DNA from: DASVUS01 sp036388675
Lineage (GTDB): Bacteria > Armatimonadota > Abditibacteriia > Abditibacteriales > Abditibacteriaceae
Assembly (NCBI GenBank): GCA_036388675.1
Contig: DASVRI010000007.1
Location: 1 to 64,000 of the forward strand
Reading direction: 5' to 3'
Length of the DNA stretch: 64,000 bases
The translations under genes were made by a program, and so were the position numbers. Below the pieces are notes generated by a model that saw nothing but the letters and a program-made list of their open reading frames with translations, had not been told where the DNA came from and did not search any database. Positions 18,884 to 27,325 of the stretch are shown one piece after another. The stretch's first letter is position 1. Each line of letters opens with the position of its first letter.

Positions 18884-20710
18884 ATGGTGTTTTTTGCCGT
18901 TTTCTGCTTTGCTGCCGCACTCTCTCTGTTGTCTTCGCGATTTCCCGTGTCGCGCGAGCGCCGCAGCGGTGGCTTGCGCACCGAAGGCGTCGCGTTTCTC
19001 ATAGCGACGCTGCTGCCGGCTTTGTGCGGGCTCATGCTGTTTCAGCACGTGCGCATGACTGATTCCAGCCGTATGCCCGGCCTGGTCACTATTGGATTAA
19101 CAACGCTGCTTTTCCTGCTCGCAGCCTGGCGTGGCGCTCGTCGCTTGCCCCCGTGGGTGGCCGATGCCATCGTGCTGTGTGCGGCGGCTGTCGCTATTTT
19201 TGTCTTCCATCAACCTCTTGTCGAAGCGATGACAGTGCCCATCACGCGCGAATATGTCGGCCTGGGAACGTGGTCGATTGTATTTACGCTGGCGTGGGTG
19301 TGGCTTATCACGCGCATGACAGCAGCCCTTAACCGCATACCGCACGTAACCGGCGGTTATCTGGGCATTGTCGCATTGTCGTTGCTGTTGTTTTACAACC
19401 TGAGCCTGCCGGGCACCAGCCCGGCCTCGGTCTTTCCCATTGCCGCCTGTGCTGCTCTGGCCGGTGCGGGACTGGCTTCAGTGCCTGCCGCGCTGCGTCG
19501 CGAGAATTTCAATCTGGGCTGGGCCTGCGCTCTGGCCATGGGATTCCTTCTGGCGCAGATCACAGTGGTTGGTCTCAGTAAGAATCTAGCCTTTGCCGTG
19601 CTGACGCTGTTGCTGCTTGTGTTTGGCTTGCCGGTTCTCGATGTGACCTTTTACCGTTTGCGCGCGGCGCGGCGCGGCGAGAAGGTGGCCTGGGAACAAA
19701 GCCACATGCGCTTACACGAAGCGCTACAGCGGCGCGGCATCGCACCCATGAAAGTGATGATGCTCTACCTGGCCATCGCTTCGTTCCTGTGCGGGCTGGG
19801 TGTACTTTTCGTGGTGCTATCGCCGTTATACCCCTTTGTCCGCATTGCAGTTGTGGCAGTGCTGGCATTTTTCGGCTTCGTTGTGTTCTTTTCGCTGGCA
19901 CGAGTACTCATGCGTCGCGCGGAGGGCGAAGAAATTCCCGGCGATGTCGAGGCATTTGGCGTGCGCATCTCGCCAGTTTCGATGAACGAAGCCATGGACA
20001 AAATCGATGGTTTTATCCAGACACGAACGCCCCACCACGTCGTAACAAGCGATGCCAACGCAATCCTACGCGCGCAGGAGGACAGCGAATACGCCGACAT
20101 TATCCGCCGCGCCGCACTCATTACGCCAGACGGTTATGGCGTAATGTGGGGCGCCCGTCTGCTCAACCTGCCAATTTACGAGCGAGTAACCGGCGTCGAC
20201 ATGGTGACAGGCATTTGTGAGCGCGCAGCGCAAAAAGGCTATTCGATTTACATTCTGGGTTCGTCGCCCGGTATTGCGTCAACCGCTGCGCAGAAACTCG
20301 CGCAGCGTTATTCCGGCCTTCGCATCGCCGGCACACAGCACGGCTACTTCAAGCCCGAGGACGAAGACGCCGTCGTGCGCCAGATCCACGATGCCAAGCC
20401 GGACGTGTTGTTTGTAGCCTTTGGCATTCCCAAGCAGGAAAAATTTATCGCCAAGCACTTCCACGCTTTGAACGTCCCGGTGAGCCTGGGAGTGGGCGGC
20501 TCCTTCGATGTGTACTCCGAAAAGCTCAAGCGCGCTCCGGTTTACATTCAGCGCGCCGGGCTGGAATGGCTTTATCGCGTGTGGCAAGAGCCCTGGCGTT
20601 GGAAGCGCATGAGCTACGTGCCTCGTTTTATGATGCTGGCGTTGCGCGAATGGCTGCTCGGCCCTTCGAGCGCAGAGCGTGCCCGACGCGCCCGCCACAA
20701 TTCCGGTTAG
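18884..20710 (+). CDS. Fusion: degenerate WecA-like membrane domain and TagA/WecG glycosyltransferase
   Basis: A 608-residue protein. Residues 1-350 hold 9-11 hydrophobic segments and resemble the lipid-phosphate sugar transferases WecA/MraY: an RRSGGLRTEGVAF gate, and near 270 FGLPVLDVTFYRLRAARRGE followed by SHMRLHEALQRRG, close to WecA's D-T-x-F...K-H-L-H-H-R-L. The usual DD and the N-x-x-N-x-x-D-G motifs appear to be lost (RGARRLPP, TRMTAALNR). Residues about 360-600 are a WecB/TagA/CpsF enzyme: PDGYGVMWG, VTGVDMV, GVGGSFDVYS, and RAPVYIQRAGLEWLYR. It probably adds a sugar to a lipid-linked precursor. An in-frame TTG at 18830 is an alternative start. Confidence 0.8.
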   Translation: MVFFAVFCFAAALSLLSSRFPVSRERRSGGLRTEGVAFLIATLLPALCGLMLFQHVRMTDSSRMPGLVTIGLTTLLFLLAAWRGARRLPPWVADAIVLCAAAVAIFVFHQPLVEAMTVPITREYVGLGTWSIVFTLAWVWLITRMTAALNRIPHVTGGYLGIVALSLLLFYNLSLPGTSPASVFPIAACAALAGAGLASVPAALRRENFNLGWACALAMGFLLAQITVVGLSKNLAFAVLTLLLLVFGLPVLDVTFYRLRAARRGEKVAWEQSHMRLHEALQRRGIAPMKVMMLYLAIASFLCGLGVLFVVLSPLYPFVRIAVVAVLAFFGFVVFFSLARVLMRRAEGEEIPGDVEAFGVRISPVSMNEAMDKIDGFIQTRTPHHVVTSDANAILRAQEDSEYADIIRRAALITPDGYGVMWGARLLNLPIYERVTGVDMVTGICERAAQKGYSIYILGSSPGIASTAAQKLAQRYSGLRIAGTQHGYFKPEDEDAVVRQIHDAKPDVLFVAFGIPKQEKFIAKHFHALNVPVSLGVGGSFDVYSEKLKRAPVYIQRAGLEWLYRVWQEPWRWKRMSYVPRFMMLALREWLLGPSSAERARRARHNSG

Positions 20711-20861
20711 CTGGTGCGGTTACAGCTTTGCTATTTCAAGGTTCAAGTGACCTGAAGCGTCGCAGGCTTGGCTACCTAATCGTGTCTTCGGCGCGCCGGT
20801 GTGCCTCTCCAGACTGCTTTGATTTATCGTAGTGCAGAAGTCTCAATGCCCAAAGATTACC

Positions 20862-21698
20862 ATGAACTCTCCCACGGAGACGACTCCCGTTCAAGGTAAC
20901 AAACCTTCACGAAGCAGTCGCTGCGCCCGCGCCTGCATGTTGTGCGGCGCGGCTCTCATTGCCTGGTCGATCCTTGCTCCGACAAGCGCCCTGGTGTGGA
21001 ATGTTCTGCAGAAACGCGGTCAAAGTATGACTCAGCAGAACATTACATCAGTTACAGACGTGCCTCTCGTCACAGCGCCACCTGAAGCTGTTGTCGCTGC
21101 GCCGCCTGGGGCTGTTATCGCAGCGCCACAGCAAAACCTTATTCCCGGCGCCAGCGCATCCACTGCGTCTCGCAAATCTTCTGTTATCGCCAAATCGCCG
21201 CCTACCCCGGCAGCCAGGCAGCGAGTACTCACCAAAACCGCTTCTGCACAGACTTCGCAAAGCGCAGCCGAAGAAAAGGCGCGCGAAGAAATAATGAGTC
21301 TCTATCAAAACTGGAAAACCTATTGGCGCACACATGATCTCGACAGCATCATGAAACTGTACTCGCCCCAGGTTCGTTTTCGTCCTGCGGAACACGGAAT
21401 TCTTGATTACAAGGCGTTACGTCCCTGGTTTGAAGGATTGTGGTCAGGAAGAGGTTATATCGTGCGCGATACTAGCGAGCCGCACCTCAGCATCAGAGGT
21501 GGCCAGGCAATTCTAATCGCAGGACAGAGCTACACGCGCGGTGGCCGTATGCAATTTACCAGCCGTTATCTTCTCCAAAGAGAAGTTGTCCAGGGCAGCG
21601 GTTCGGGCGCGTTCAGCAGCACCCGACGCTGGCGCATCATTGAAGAAGACTTTCTATCATTCCAGGGCAACACCGACGTATATGCGCAGATCTACTGA
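20862..21698 (+). CDS. Membrane-anchored NTF2/SnoaL-like protein
   Basis: A 278-residue protein. Residues 20-45 form a signal anchor (ACMLCGAALIAWSILAPTSALVW, shown in part). A Pro/Ala-rich linker follows to about residue 135. The C-terminal 130 residues look like an NTF2/SnoaL alpha-beta cone: LYQNWKTYWRTHDLDSIMKLYS is the typical helix that precedes the first strand, and later come RGGQAILIAGQSY and RRWRIIEEDFLS. Such domains are found fused to L,D-transpeptidases and in small-molecule binding proteins. No catalytic residues are evident. The start at 20862 is preferred over the GTG at 20832. Confidence 0.7.
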   Translation: MNSPTETTPVQGNKPSRSSRCARACMLCGAALIAWSILAPTSALVWNVLQKRGQSMTQQNITSVTDVPLVTAPPEAVVAAPPGAVIAAPQQNLIPGASASTASRKSSVIAKSPPTPAARQRVLTKTASAQTSQSAAEEKAREEIMSLYQNWKTYWRTHDLDSIMKLYSPQVRFRPAEHGILDYKALRPWFEGLWSGRGYIVRDTSEPHLSIRGGQAILIAGQSYTRGGRMQFTSRYLLQREVVQGSGSGAFSSTRRWRIIEEDFLSFQGNTDVYAQIY

Positions 21699-21798
21699 GA
21701 TGATGCCACCCGTGTTGTCTTACTTGTGAAGCGTCCATACCGTCGTTCCTGAGCGTCGCCGTCTCGCGTGTGAGTTGATGCGGGGATAATACTTCTTC

Positions 21799-22344
21799 AT
21801 GCAAGTACATCATAGCGAAGCCCTTGAGGCGTTTCTGGCACGTCATCCATCTTTCGGTGGCTGGCGTGAGGAGTGGGATGGAGTCCCTCTGGAGTTTCGC
21901 ACCTGCATATCTGGTGAGATTCCGCCGCGCGCCTTTGTTGGTTCAGTGCGCGCGATTGTTCTACGCGACGACGAGGTTCTGCTCGTCCACGCGGCAGTGC
22001 CGATACTAAGCGTCGGCGGTCGTTGCAAATACGGAGAGACCGTTGAACAAACTCTCCTGCGCGAAGTCGCTGAGGAAACTGGTTGGAGAGTTTCACCTGC
22101 GGGCGTGATTGGCTTTATCCATTGTCGCCATCTGAACGAGCAGCGCCCCGACTGGGGACGACCGGCGCCCGATTTCATTGATCCCTTGTTTGCTGTTCTT
22201 GCAGAATCATTTGATGCAAGCCTTAAAGACTCGATTGTGCCCCATTGTGAATTCGTTTCCATAAACGATGTCGAGCATCTGGGTGTTGAAGAAATAAACC
22301 GCACCTTTCTGTACGAGGCACTACGAAAACGCTCGGTTCAGTGA
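21799..22344 (+). CDS. Nudix hydrolase
   Basis: A 181-residue Nudix enzyme. The Nudix box is complete: GRCKYGETVEQTLLREVAEE followed by TGW, matching G-x5-E-x7-R-E-U-x-E-E-x-G-U. It should hydrolyse a nucleoside diphosphate linked to another group, with magnesium. The N-terminal 40 residues are typical of NUDIX proteins named simply family protein. Substrate cannot be inferred. A single gene, it has the MITE-like element 150 bases downstream. Confidence 0.9.
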   Translation: MQVHHSEALEAFLARHPSFGGWREEWDGVPLEFRTCISGEIPPRAFVGSVRAIVLRDDEVLLVHAAVPILSVGGRCKYGETVEQTLLREVAEETGWRVSPAGVIGFIHCRHLNEQRPDWGRPAPDFIDPLFAVLAESFDASLKDSIVPHCEFVSINDVEHLGVEEINRTFLYEALRKRSVQ

Positions 22345-22490
22345 AACAACAGAGTTTAACCGGCTCACGCCGGTGCGCATTCTGGTGAGATAACAAGCTC
22401 CGTGCGAGGCGCTGCATCAATTGACGGTTGATGAGGCTCAGTCGTGGCCTGTTACTCAGTGAGTGATGTCACACCAATCTGTAACACATC

Positions 22491-22620
22491 GGACTTACGC
22501 ACGAGCATCGCAATGGTTCGTCGGGGCGAGGTCTTCGCACCCTGGGCGAGGTCGTCTTGCACGCGGTAGCCCGGGCGAGGCAACCTGCCCCTACCAAGCA
22601 GATATTTTGCGTAAGCCCTA
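22491..22620. repeat. MITE-like element with GGACTTACGCA ends, copy 2 (diverged)
   Basis: This copy has GGACTTACGCA on the left and its inverse (TTTTGCGTAAGCCC) on the right, with GGGCGAGGTCTTCGCACC and GGGCGAGGCAACCTGCCCCTAC inside. It is the longest and most diverged of the four copies and appears to contain an inner duplication. It lies between the Nudix gene and the rplL terminator. Confidence 0.7.
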
Positions 22621-22627
22621 ACACAAA

Positions 22628-22663
22628 CAAAAGCGCGGCCACTCCGAAGAGCAACCGCGCTTT
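22628..22663 (-). terminator. Terminator of the ribosomal protein operon
   Basis: Read on the minus strand: AAAGCGCGGTTGCTC, a TTCG loop, GAGTGGCCGCGCTTTTG. The stem is about 13 bp with three G-T pairs and ends in T. It lies 26 bases beyond the rplL stop. A GAGTACTC copy sits in between at 22673. Confidence 0.85.
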
Positions 22664-22688
22664 GCCGTTATCGAGTACTCGACAACAA

Positions 22689-23081
22689 TTACTTGACGTC
22701 GACTTGAGCGCCGGCGGCTTCCAGCTTTTCTTTCATCTGCTGGGCCTCTTCCTTGGTGACACCCTCGCGGATGTTGCCCGGTGCGGCGTCGACCAGGTCC
22801 TTGGCCTCTTTCAAGCCCAGGCTCGGCACGACTTCGCGCACGGCCTTGATGACCTGAATCTTCTGCGCGCCGGCGTCCTTCAGCACAACGGTGAACTCGG
22901 TCTGCTCTTCAACCGCAGCCGGAGCCGCGCCATCGCCGCCGCCTGCACCCATTGCAACCGGAGCCGCAATCGCAGCCGTAACGCCAAAGGCCTCTTTGAA
23001 GGTCTCTTTCAACTCGTTGAATTCCAACAGCGTCATGCCGTTGAGAACATCCATAACCTGCGTAACTTTTTCGCTCGCCAT
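22689..23081 (-). CDS. rplL: 50S ribosomal protein L7/L12
   Basis: The stalk protein that recruits translation factors. The 130-residue protein has an N-terminal dimerisation helix pair (VMDVLNGMTLLEFNELKE), an Ala/Gly-rich hinge at about residues 38-57, and the C-terminal factor-binding domain (EFTVVLKDAGAQKIQVIKAV and GLKEAKDLVD). AGGGAGAAAAGG precedes the ATG. It is last in the rplK-A-J-L order. The gap to rplJ is 195 bases and contains a strong hairpin. Confidence 0.97.
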   Translation of the reverse strand: MASEKVTQVMDVLNGMTLLEFNELKETFKEAFGVTAAIAAPVAMGAGGGDGAAPAAVEEQTEFTVVLKDAGAQKIQVIKAVREVVPSLGLKEAKDLVDAAPGNIREGVTKEEAQQMKEKLEAAGAQVDVK

Positions 23082-23249
23082 GATACCTTTTCTCCCTGCG
23101 CCGGACGGTCGTATGAAATTTGAGTCGAAGAACCCGAGTACTCGATACTCGTAGTTTCACACCTTCTTCTCCGCGACCGGCCTGATTAAGCGCCAAACAA
23201 AACTACAATCCGGCAACAAACGCCTTGCGGCGTCGTGTCTAAATTTGAA

Positions 23250-23280
23250 TTAAGACGAGAGGCTCGCGCCTCAGTCTTAA
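23250..23280 (-). promoter_or_regulatory. Hairpin at the end of rplJ (possible attenuator or RNA processing site)
   Basis: On the minus strand a 7-bp stem TTAAGAC/GTCTTAA encloses a second GAGGC/GCCTC stem. It begins at the last rplJ codon (stop at 23277). No T-run follows, so it is not a plain terminator. In other bacteria the rplJ-rplL gap carries a partial terminator or RNase III site that raises L12 relative to L10. That role here is inference. Confidence 0.6.
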
Positions 23281-23810
23281 GCCGCCGCTCCGGCTTTTTC
23301 GGCCTGAGCTTCCAACAAACCGGCAAACTCGCGCACCACGGCTTCGACGCAGAACACGAACTCGCCCACGAAACCTTCAAGCGCACCGGCAAACTGGCCG
23401 TGCATTTCGGTCTTGCCCGGCAGTTTCGCCACAGCCGCAACACCGTTGGCATCGAGAACCGACTTCTCGATGATGCCGCCCTTGAGGTTAAACGGATCGA
23501 AGTCGCCCGCGCCCTTGGCCAGGCCCTTAGCGGCGTCGATCGCTTCACCCGAAGCGATGGCAATCGCGGTAGGGCCGGCTAAGTCGCCCACGATGGCTTC
23601 ACTGGGCGTGCCCGCTGCCGCACGACGCAACAGTGTGTTCTTCACGACATAGACTTCGACCTGCGATTCCTTCAGGCTGCGACGCAGTTTTACCAGGTCG
23701 CCGGCCTTCAGGCCGCGATACTCCGTCACGACGACGGCGGAGGCACTGCCCAACTTCTCATGCAATTCGGCGACAAGCGCCTCTTTGTCTTTGTATTTCT
23801 TTTCAACCAT
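23277..23810 (-). CDS. rplJ: 50S ribosomal protein L10
   Basis: Base of the L7/L12 stalk. The 177-residue length is typical. It has the N-terminal globular domain (VAELHEKLGSASAVVVTEYR, LRRSLKESQVEVYVVKNTLL) and the C-terminal helix that binds L12 dimers. Its ATG overlaps the rplA stop (TAATG), so there is no room for the usual L10 leader between them. Confidence 0.97.
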   Translation of the reverse strand: MVEKKYKDKEALVAELHEKLGSASAVVVTEYRGLKAGDLVKLRRSLKESQVEVYVVKNTLLRRAAAGTPSEAIVGDLAGPTAIAIASGEAIDAAKGLAKGAGDFDPFNLKGGIIEKSVLDANGVAAVAKLPGKTEMHGQFAGALEGFVGEFVFCVEAVVREFAGLLEAQAEKAGAAA

Positions 23811-24514
23811 TACGCGGCACCTCCCTTGATGCGATTCGGGTCAACCGGAATACCGGGGCCCATTGTCGAGGACAGCGTAACGCCCCTGAGATAGGTGCCC
23901 TTTGAGCTGGACGGCTTGGCGCGTTGCAGCGCATCAATCAGAGCAGCGAAGTTTTCCTGCAACTGGATGGGCTCAAAGCTCGCCTTGCCGATCACCGAAT
24001 GCACAACAGCCGCTTTGGGCTCGTTGCGATACTCGATCTGGCCCTGCTTGCGCTCAGCCACAATGCGACCCAAATCGGGGCCGACGGTGCCGCTCTTGGC
24101 GTTGGGCATGCGCGGCCCGAGCTTCTTGCCCAGACGTGACAGCAAGCGCATCATGTCCGGCGTCGCGACAAGGACATCGAACTGCACGGCATCGGCTTCG
24201 AGTTGCGCGATCAGGTCTTCGGCGCCAACCATGTCGGCACCGGCGGCTTCGGCGGCAGTGGCCGCTTCGCCTTTGGCAACCGCAACCACGCGCGGTGTCT
24301 TGCCCGTGCCGTGCGGCAGCGTCAACGTGCCGCGCACCTGCTGATCGCCCTTTTTGGGGTCGATGCCCAGAACAACCGTCACATCAACGGTTTCGTCGAA
24401 CTTCGCATTGGCGGTGCTTTTCACCAGACCAACCGCTTCATCGACTGGAAGCACACTGCGATCACCGAGTTGCTCGGTCAGCGCGCGATAACGTTTTCCA
24501 TGTTTCTTCGCCAT
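23810..24514 (-). CDS. rplA: 50S ribosomal protein L1
   Basis: L1 forms the L1 stalk at the exit site and in many bacteria represses its own operon by binding rplK messenger. It is 234 residues, starting MAKKHGKRYRALTEQLGD at 24514 with GAAGGGG upstream. Conserved parts include FDETVDVTVVLGIDPKKGDQ, MRLLSRLGKKLGPRMPNAKSG and TYLRGVTLSSTMGPGIP near the end. An in-frame extension to 24568 crosses a GAGTACTC hairpin and is not used. Confidence 0.97.
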   Translation of the reverse strand: MAKKHGKRYRALTEQLGDRSVLPVDEAVGLVKSTANAKFDETVDVTVVLGIDPKKGDQQVRGTLTLPHGTGKTPRVVAVAKGEAATAAEAAGADMVGAEDLIAQLEADAVQFDVLVATPDMMRLLSRLGKKLGPRMPNAKSGTVGPDLGRIVAERKQGQIEYRNEPKAAVVHSVIGKASFEPIQLQENFAALIDALQRAKPSSSKGTYLRGVTLSSTMGPGIPVDPNRIKGGAA

Positions 24515-24578
24515 ATTCACCCCTTCGGAGTGATGAGTGATGGGTAACGAGTACTCATTACGCTTCACTCATTACCCA

Positions 24579-25001
24579 TTACTTGATTTCGATTCCCATC
24601 GAGCGCGCTGTTCCAGCCAGAATCTTCATCGCGCCGTCCACATCATTGGCATTCAGGTCGGGCATTTTCAGCTCGGCCAGTCGGCGCAACTCATCCGGGC
24701 TGATGGTGCCCTTCTTTTCTTTGAGCGGATTGGCGCTGCCCTTGTCCAGGCCGGCAGCCTTCTTCAACAGCGCTGCCGCCGGCGGCGTCTTGGTGATGAA
24801 GGTGAACGAACGATCCTGATAGACCGTGATTTCAACCGGAATGATGGTGCCGCTTTGCGCCGCCGTCTGTTCGTTATACGCCTTGACGAACTGCATGATG
24901 TTGACGCCGTGCTGACCCAACGCGGGGCCAACCGGAGGCGCCGGAGTCGCCGCACCAGCGGGCAACTGCAACTTGATGAAACCTGTAACTTTCTTAGCCA
25001 T
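24579..25001 (-). CDS. rplK: 50S ribosomal protein L11
   Basis: L11, part of the GTPase-associated centre. The 140-residue protein begins MAKKVTGFIKLQLPAGAATP, with APPVGPALGQHGVNIMQFVK just after, the most conserved region of L11. The C-terminal rRNA-binding domain (GTISPDELRRLAELKMPDL and SMGIEIK) is complete. AAGGA precedes the ATG. Upstream in the same transcript lies a CAGGAT-type inverted repeat. Confidence 0.97.
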   Translation of the reverse strand: MAKKVTGFIKLQLPAGAATPAPPVGPALGQHGVNIMQFVKAYNEQTAAQSGTIIPVEITVYQDRSFTFITKTPPAAALLKKAAGLDKGSANPLKEKKGTISPDELRRLAELKMPDLNANDVDGAMKILAGTARSMGIEIK

Positions 25002-25014
25002 ATCTTTTTTCCTT

Positions 25015-25106
25015 AACAGGGTAGACAGGATAAGCAGGATAAGCAAAGTTGGCTCGACTCGGCTCGCGAGTACTCACCATCCTATACGTCCTGTCCATCC
25101 TGTTAA
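25015..25106. repeat. CAGGAT-array inverted repeat, copy A
   Basis: Left arm: AACAGGGTAGACAGGATAAG and CAGGATAA in roughly 9-base steps. Right arm: GTCCTGTCCATCCTGTT, the inverse of the left. A GAGTACTC copy lies in the loop (25068). It fills the whole rplK-nusG gap. Similar pairs are at 35508 and 37044. Confidence 0.8.
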
Positions 25107-25110
25107 TTTC

Positions 25111-25653
25111 CTACGAAATTCTCTCCACCAGCGCGAAGTCGAGATCGACTCGGGTATCGCGCCCGAAGATTTGCAGTATCACCACGAGCTTTTCGGCTTT
25201 CACGTGGATGTCATCAATGGTGCCTTCGCTGCCGGCGAACGGCCCGCCCACCACGTTGATGCGCTCACCCTTGTGGAACAGCGCCGTGCGCTTCTGCGGC
25301 GCGGCCTCGCCCATGCGGCCCAGCAAAGTATCGACTTCCGAGGGCTGCAACGGCGTCGGCCTTGAAGTCGAGCCGGCGGCCTGTCCTAAAAATCCCGTCA
25401 CGCCGACCGTCTGGCGGATGAAGTGCCACGTCTCATCGTCCATTTCCATTTCGACCAGAACATAGCCGGGGAACACCTTGACATCGGTTTCCACCTTTTT
25501 GCCGTTGCGCATGCGCGACTGCTTCTCCATCGGCACCACAACACGGGAGATGCGATCAGCCAGCCCGACCGACTCGACGCGCCGTTCGATGTTCTGCTTG
25601 ATTTTTTGTTCCTGACCGGCGTAGGTATGCACGGCATACCACTGTTTAGACAT
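25111..25653 (-). CDS. nusG: Transcription termination/antitermination factor NusG
   Basis: NusG binds RNA polymerase and Rho or ribosomal S10. The 180-residue length is normal. The NGN domain starts KQWYAVHTYAGQEQKIKQNI, with FPGYVLVEMEMDDETWHFIR and VTGFLG. The C-terminal KOW domain is FHKGERINVVGGPFAGSEG. TGAGGTGAG precedes the ATG. It lies between secE and rplK as in most bacteria. Confidence 0.97.
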   Translation of the reverse strand: MSKQWYAVHTYAGQEQKIKQNIERRVESVGLADRISRVVVPMEKQSRMRNGKKVETDVKVFPGYVLVEMEMDDETWHFIRQTVGVTGFLGQAAGSTSRPTPLQPSEVDTLLGRMGEAAPQKRTALFHKGERINVVGGPFAGSEGTIDDIHVKAEKLVVILQIFGRDTRVDLDFALVERIS

Positions 25654-25825
25654 ATCTCACCTCAGTCGCACAACTTCAATCGCATCCCTCTAACGGTACC
25701 GCTTATACGAGCGGCAAACACCCATTGGGGGCATCATCTCGCAGGCAGCGCTCACGCAGGCAAACCAGCCGAATGCAACCACAAACGCAGCACACGCGAC
25801 TTAAATAACCGAATTAAAGTGATCT

Positions 25826-26176
25826 TCAGGGGGTAGAGCCAGACTCGAAGATGGCCCCCAGCACACGCTGGGCGATAGCGTCCAATCCAAAGATGAAAAG
25901 CGCAAAAAAGAGGAGCAACCCGATGGTGACAATAACACCCGAGCGCACTGTCTCACGCGATGGCCAGACGACGCGGCGCAGTTCAGTGCGGACGTCACTG
26001 AAAAACTGGCCTCTATCGGCAGCAGATGTCGGCTGTGTGGCACGACCCGGCAGAGTGCGCCCGGCGATGCGCTGCGGACCCTGAGCGGGTGCCTTTGGCT
26101 TGACCACTGGCTGTTGAGCCGGTGGCGCGGCGCCGGTGGTGCTGGTTTCTTTGGATGTGGTGCGAACGATGGCCAT
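25826..26176 (-). CDS. secE: Preprotein translocase subunit SecE
   Basis: The small essential subunit of SecYEG. The 116-residue protein has one transmembrane helix near the end (SGVIVTIGLLLFFALFIFG). Before it is the conserved amphipathic segment FFSDVRTELRRVVWPSRETV. The N-terminal 50 residues are Pro/Ala/Thr-rich and not conserved, longer than the minimal SecE of Bacillus. The gap to nusG is 170 bases, larger than usual, and shows no other feature. tRNA-Trp precedes it on the same strand. Confidence 0.93.
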   Translation of the reverse strand: MAIVRTTSKETSTTGAAPPAQQPVVKPKAPAQGPQRIAGRTLPGRATQPTSAADRGQFFSDVRTELRRVVWPSRETVRSGVIVTIGLLLFFALFIFGLDAIAQRVLGAIFESGSTP

Positions 26177-26288
26177 GAAAACGAATGCCTCTCCCACGAA
26201 CGACTAAATAAAATCGGTTGAACGATATTCACACGAACACAAGGTGTTGAACACAGCGTGAACGGACGAAAGGTCGTTTGGTTCCTAT

Positions 26289-26361
<73 letters not shown>

Positions 26362-26368
26362 ATCGCTC

Positions 26369-26432
26369 AGGGATGAGGGAAAAGGCATGAGGGATGAGTA
26401 CTCGTCCCTTTCCACTTTCACCTGATCCCTCG
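26369..26432. repeat. GGGATGAGGG repeat with central GAGTACTC, copy 1
   Basis: This stretch of about 64 bases recurs nearly unchanged at 26757-26820. Its core AGGGATGAGTACTCGTCCCT is a near-perfect palindrome with GAGTACTC at its centre (26396). The outer parts (GGGATGAGGG and ATCCCTCG) can also pair. It lies between tRNA-Trp and rpmG. Confidence 0.85.
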
Positions 26433-26434
26433 AT

Positions 26435-26596
26435 TTAGCGTGTTTCCGCGTGCTCGGTGTGCTGACGGCAGCGCGGGCAGAACTTCTTCAAGCGCAGACG
26501 CTCTTTCACGTTTTTCTTGTTCTTGGTTGTCTGATAGTTGCGCTCTTTGCAGTCGGCGCACGCCATCGACAAAATAGTTTGATTCTTAGCCGCCAT
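26435..26596 (-). CDS. rpmG: 50S ribosomal protein L33
   Basis: A 53-residue ribosomal protein. It has the zinc-type cysteine pairs: ACADCKERNY near residue 14 and FCPRCRQHT near residue 40, with the conserved YQTTKNKKNVKERLRLKKFC between them. GAGGAG lies 10 bases before the ATG at 26596. The position between tRNA genes and secE is typical for rpmG. A cysteine-containing L33 suggests the zinc-dependent form. Confidence 0.95.
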   Translation of the reverse strand: MAAKNQTILSMACADCKERNYQTTKNKKNVKERLRLKKFCPRCRQHTEHAETR

Positions 26597-26678
26597 GATT
26601 CCAACTCCTCAACTTCGATTCAACGTTTCTGCTGTCTAACAACAGTCTACTAACAACAGCCTACAAGATGACCGTCTA

Positions 26679-26750
<72 letters not shown>

Positions 26751-26756
26751 AATTTT

Positions 26757-26820
26757 AGGGATGAGGGAAAAGGCATGAGGGATGAGTACTCGTCCCTTTC
26801 CACTTTCCACTTATCCCTCG
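26757..26820. repeat. GGGATGAGGG repeat with central GAGTACTC, copy 2
   Basis: This is the second copy of the 64-base repeat at 26369-26432, here between tRNA-Thr(GGT) and tRNA-Tyr. The core including GAGTACTC (26784) is identical, and only the right edge differs slightly. It could fold into a hairpin that separates the tRNA transcripts for processing. Confidence 0.85.
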
Positions 26821-26826
26821 CTTTTC

Positions 26827-26909
26827 TGCACGGGGACGGATTCGAACCGCCGTACTCCGAAGAGATCAGATTTACAGTCTGACGCCATTAGCCACTCGGC
26901 CACCCGTGC
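26827..26909 (-). tRNA. tRNA-Tyr (GTA)
   Basis: A class II tRNA of about 83 bases. Acceptor GCACGGG/CCCGTGC, anticodon stem TCAGA/TCTGA with loop CTGTAAA (anticodon GTA), a long variable arm (TCTCTTCGGAGTAC region) and T-arm GGCGG-TTCGAAT-CCGTC. The long variable arm fits bacterial tRNA-Tyr. Confidence 0.95.
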
Positions 26910-26994
26910 TTATCTAGTTCTCAATGTTGAGTTCTCGGTTTGGAGTTGAGGAAGCTAACTCAAAACTTCAATCCCAAAATCCAAAACTTCAAAG

Positions 26995-27067
26995 AGCCGG
27001 CGACAGGATTTGAACCCGCGACCTACGGTTTACAAAACCGTTGCTCTACCAACTGAGCTACGCCGGC
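26995..27067 (-). tRNA. tRNA-Thr (TGT)
   Basis: Minus strand: acceptor GCCGGCG/CGCCGGC, D-arm GCTC...GAGC, anticodon stem ACGGT/ACCGT with loop TTTGTAA (anticodon TGT), and T-arm GCGGG-TTCAAAT-CCTGT. It is first in the cluster and begins the Thr-Tyr-Thr order. Confidence 0.95.
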
Positions 27068-27188
27068 AAATGACACCAGTTGTTTTCACGAACCGTTTCG
27101 TCAGCCGTCGTTGAGTACTCAAAGCATACTTCAATTCACGAGTACTCGCCAACAAGCAGAGAGCACGACACCGGCTTTAAGAGGCATC

Positions 27189-27239
27189 AAAAAAGCGCGT
27201 CTGCCGCACCGAACGACATTTGTGCGGCCCGTCACGCGC
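27189..27239 (-). terminator. Terminator after cysS
   Basis: On the minus strand an outer stem GCGCGT/ACGCGC and an inner stem GCCGCAC/GTGCGGC are followed by TTTTTT. It lies 87 bases past the cysS stop and 120 bases upstream of the first tRNA, so it separates the two transcription units. Confidence 0.85.
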
Positions 27240-27325
27240 GAAGGATTATTCTACTCCACTCCGTGAGCGCTGTCAACATAGCGATGCGACCAATTCTTCG
27301 GCTTAAGTATTTCGCACTTCTTGTC

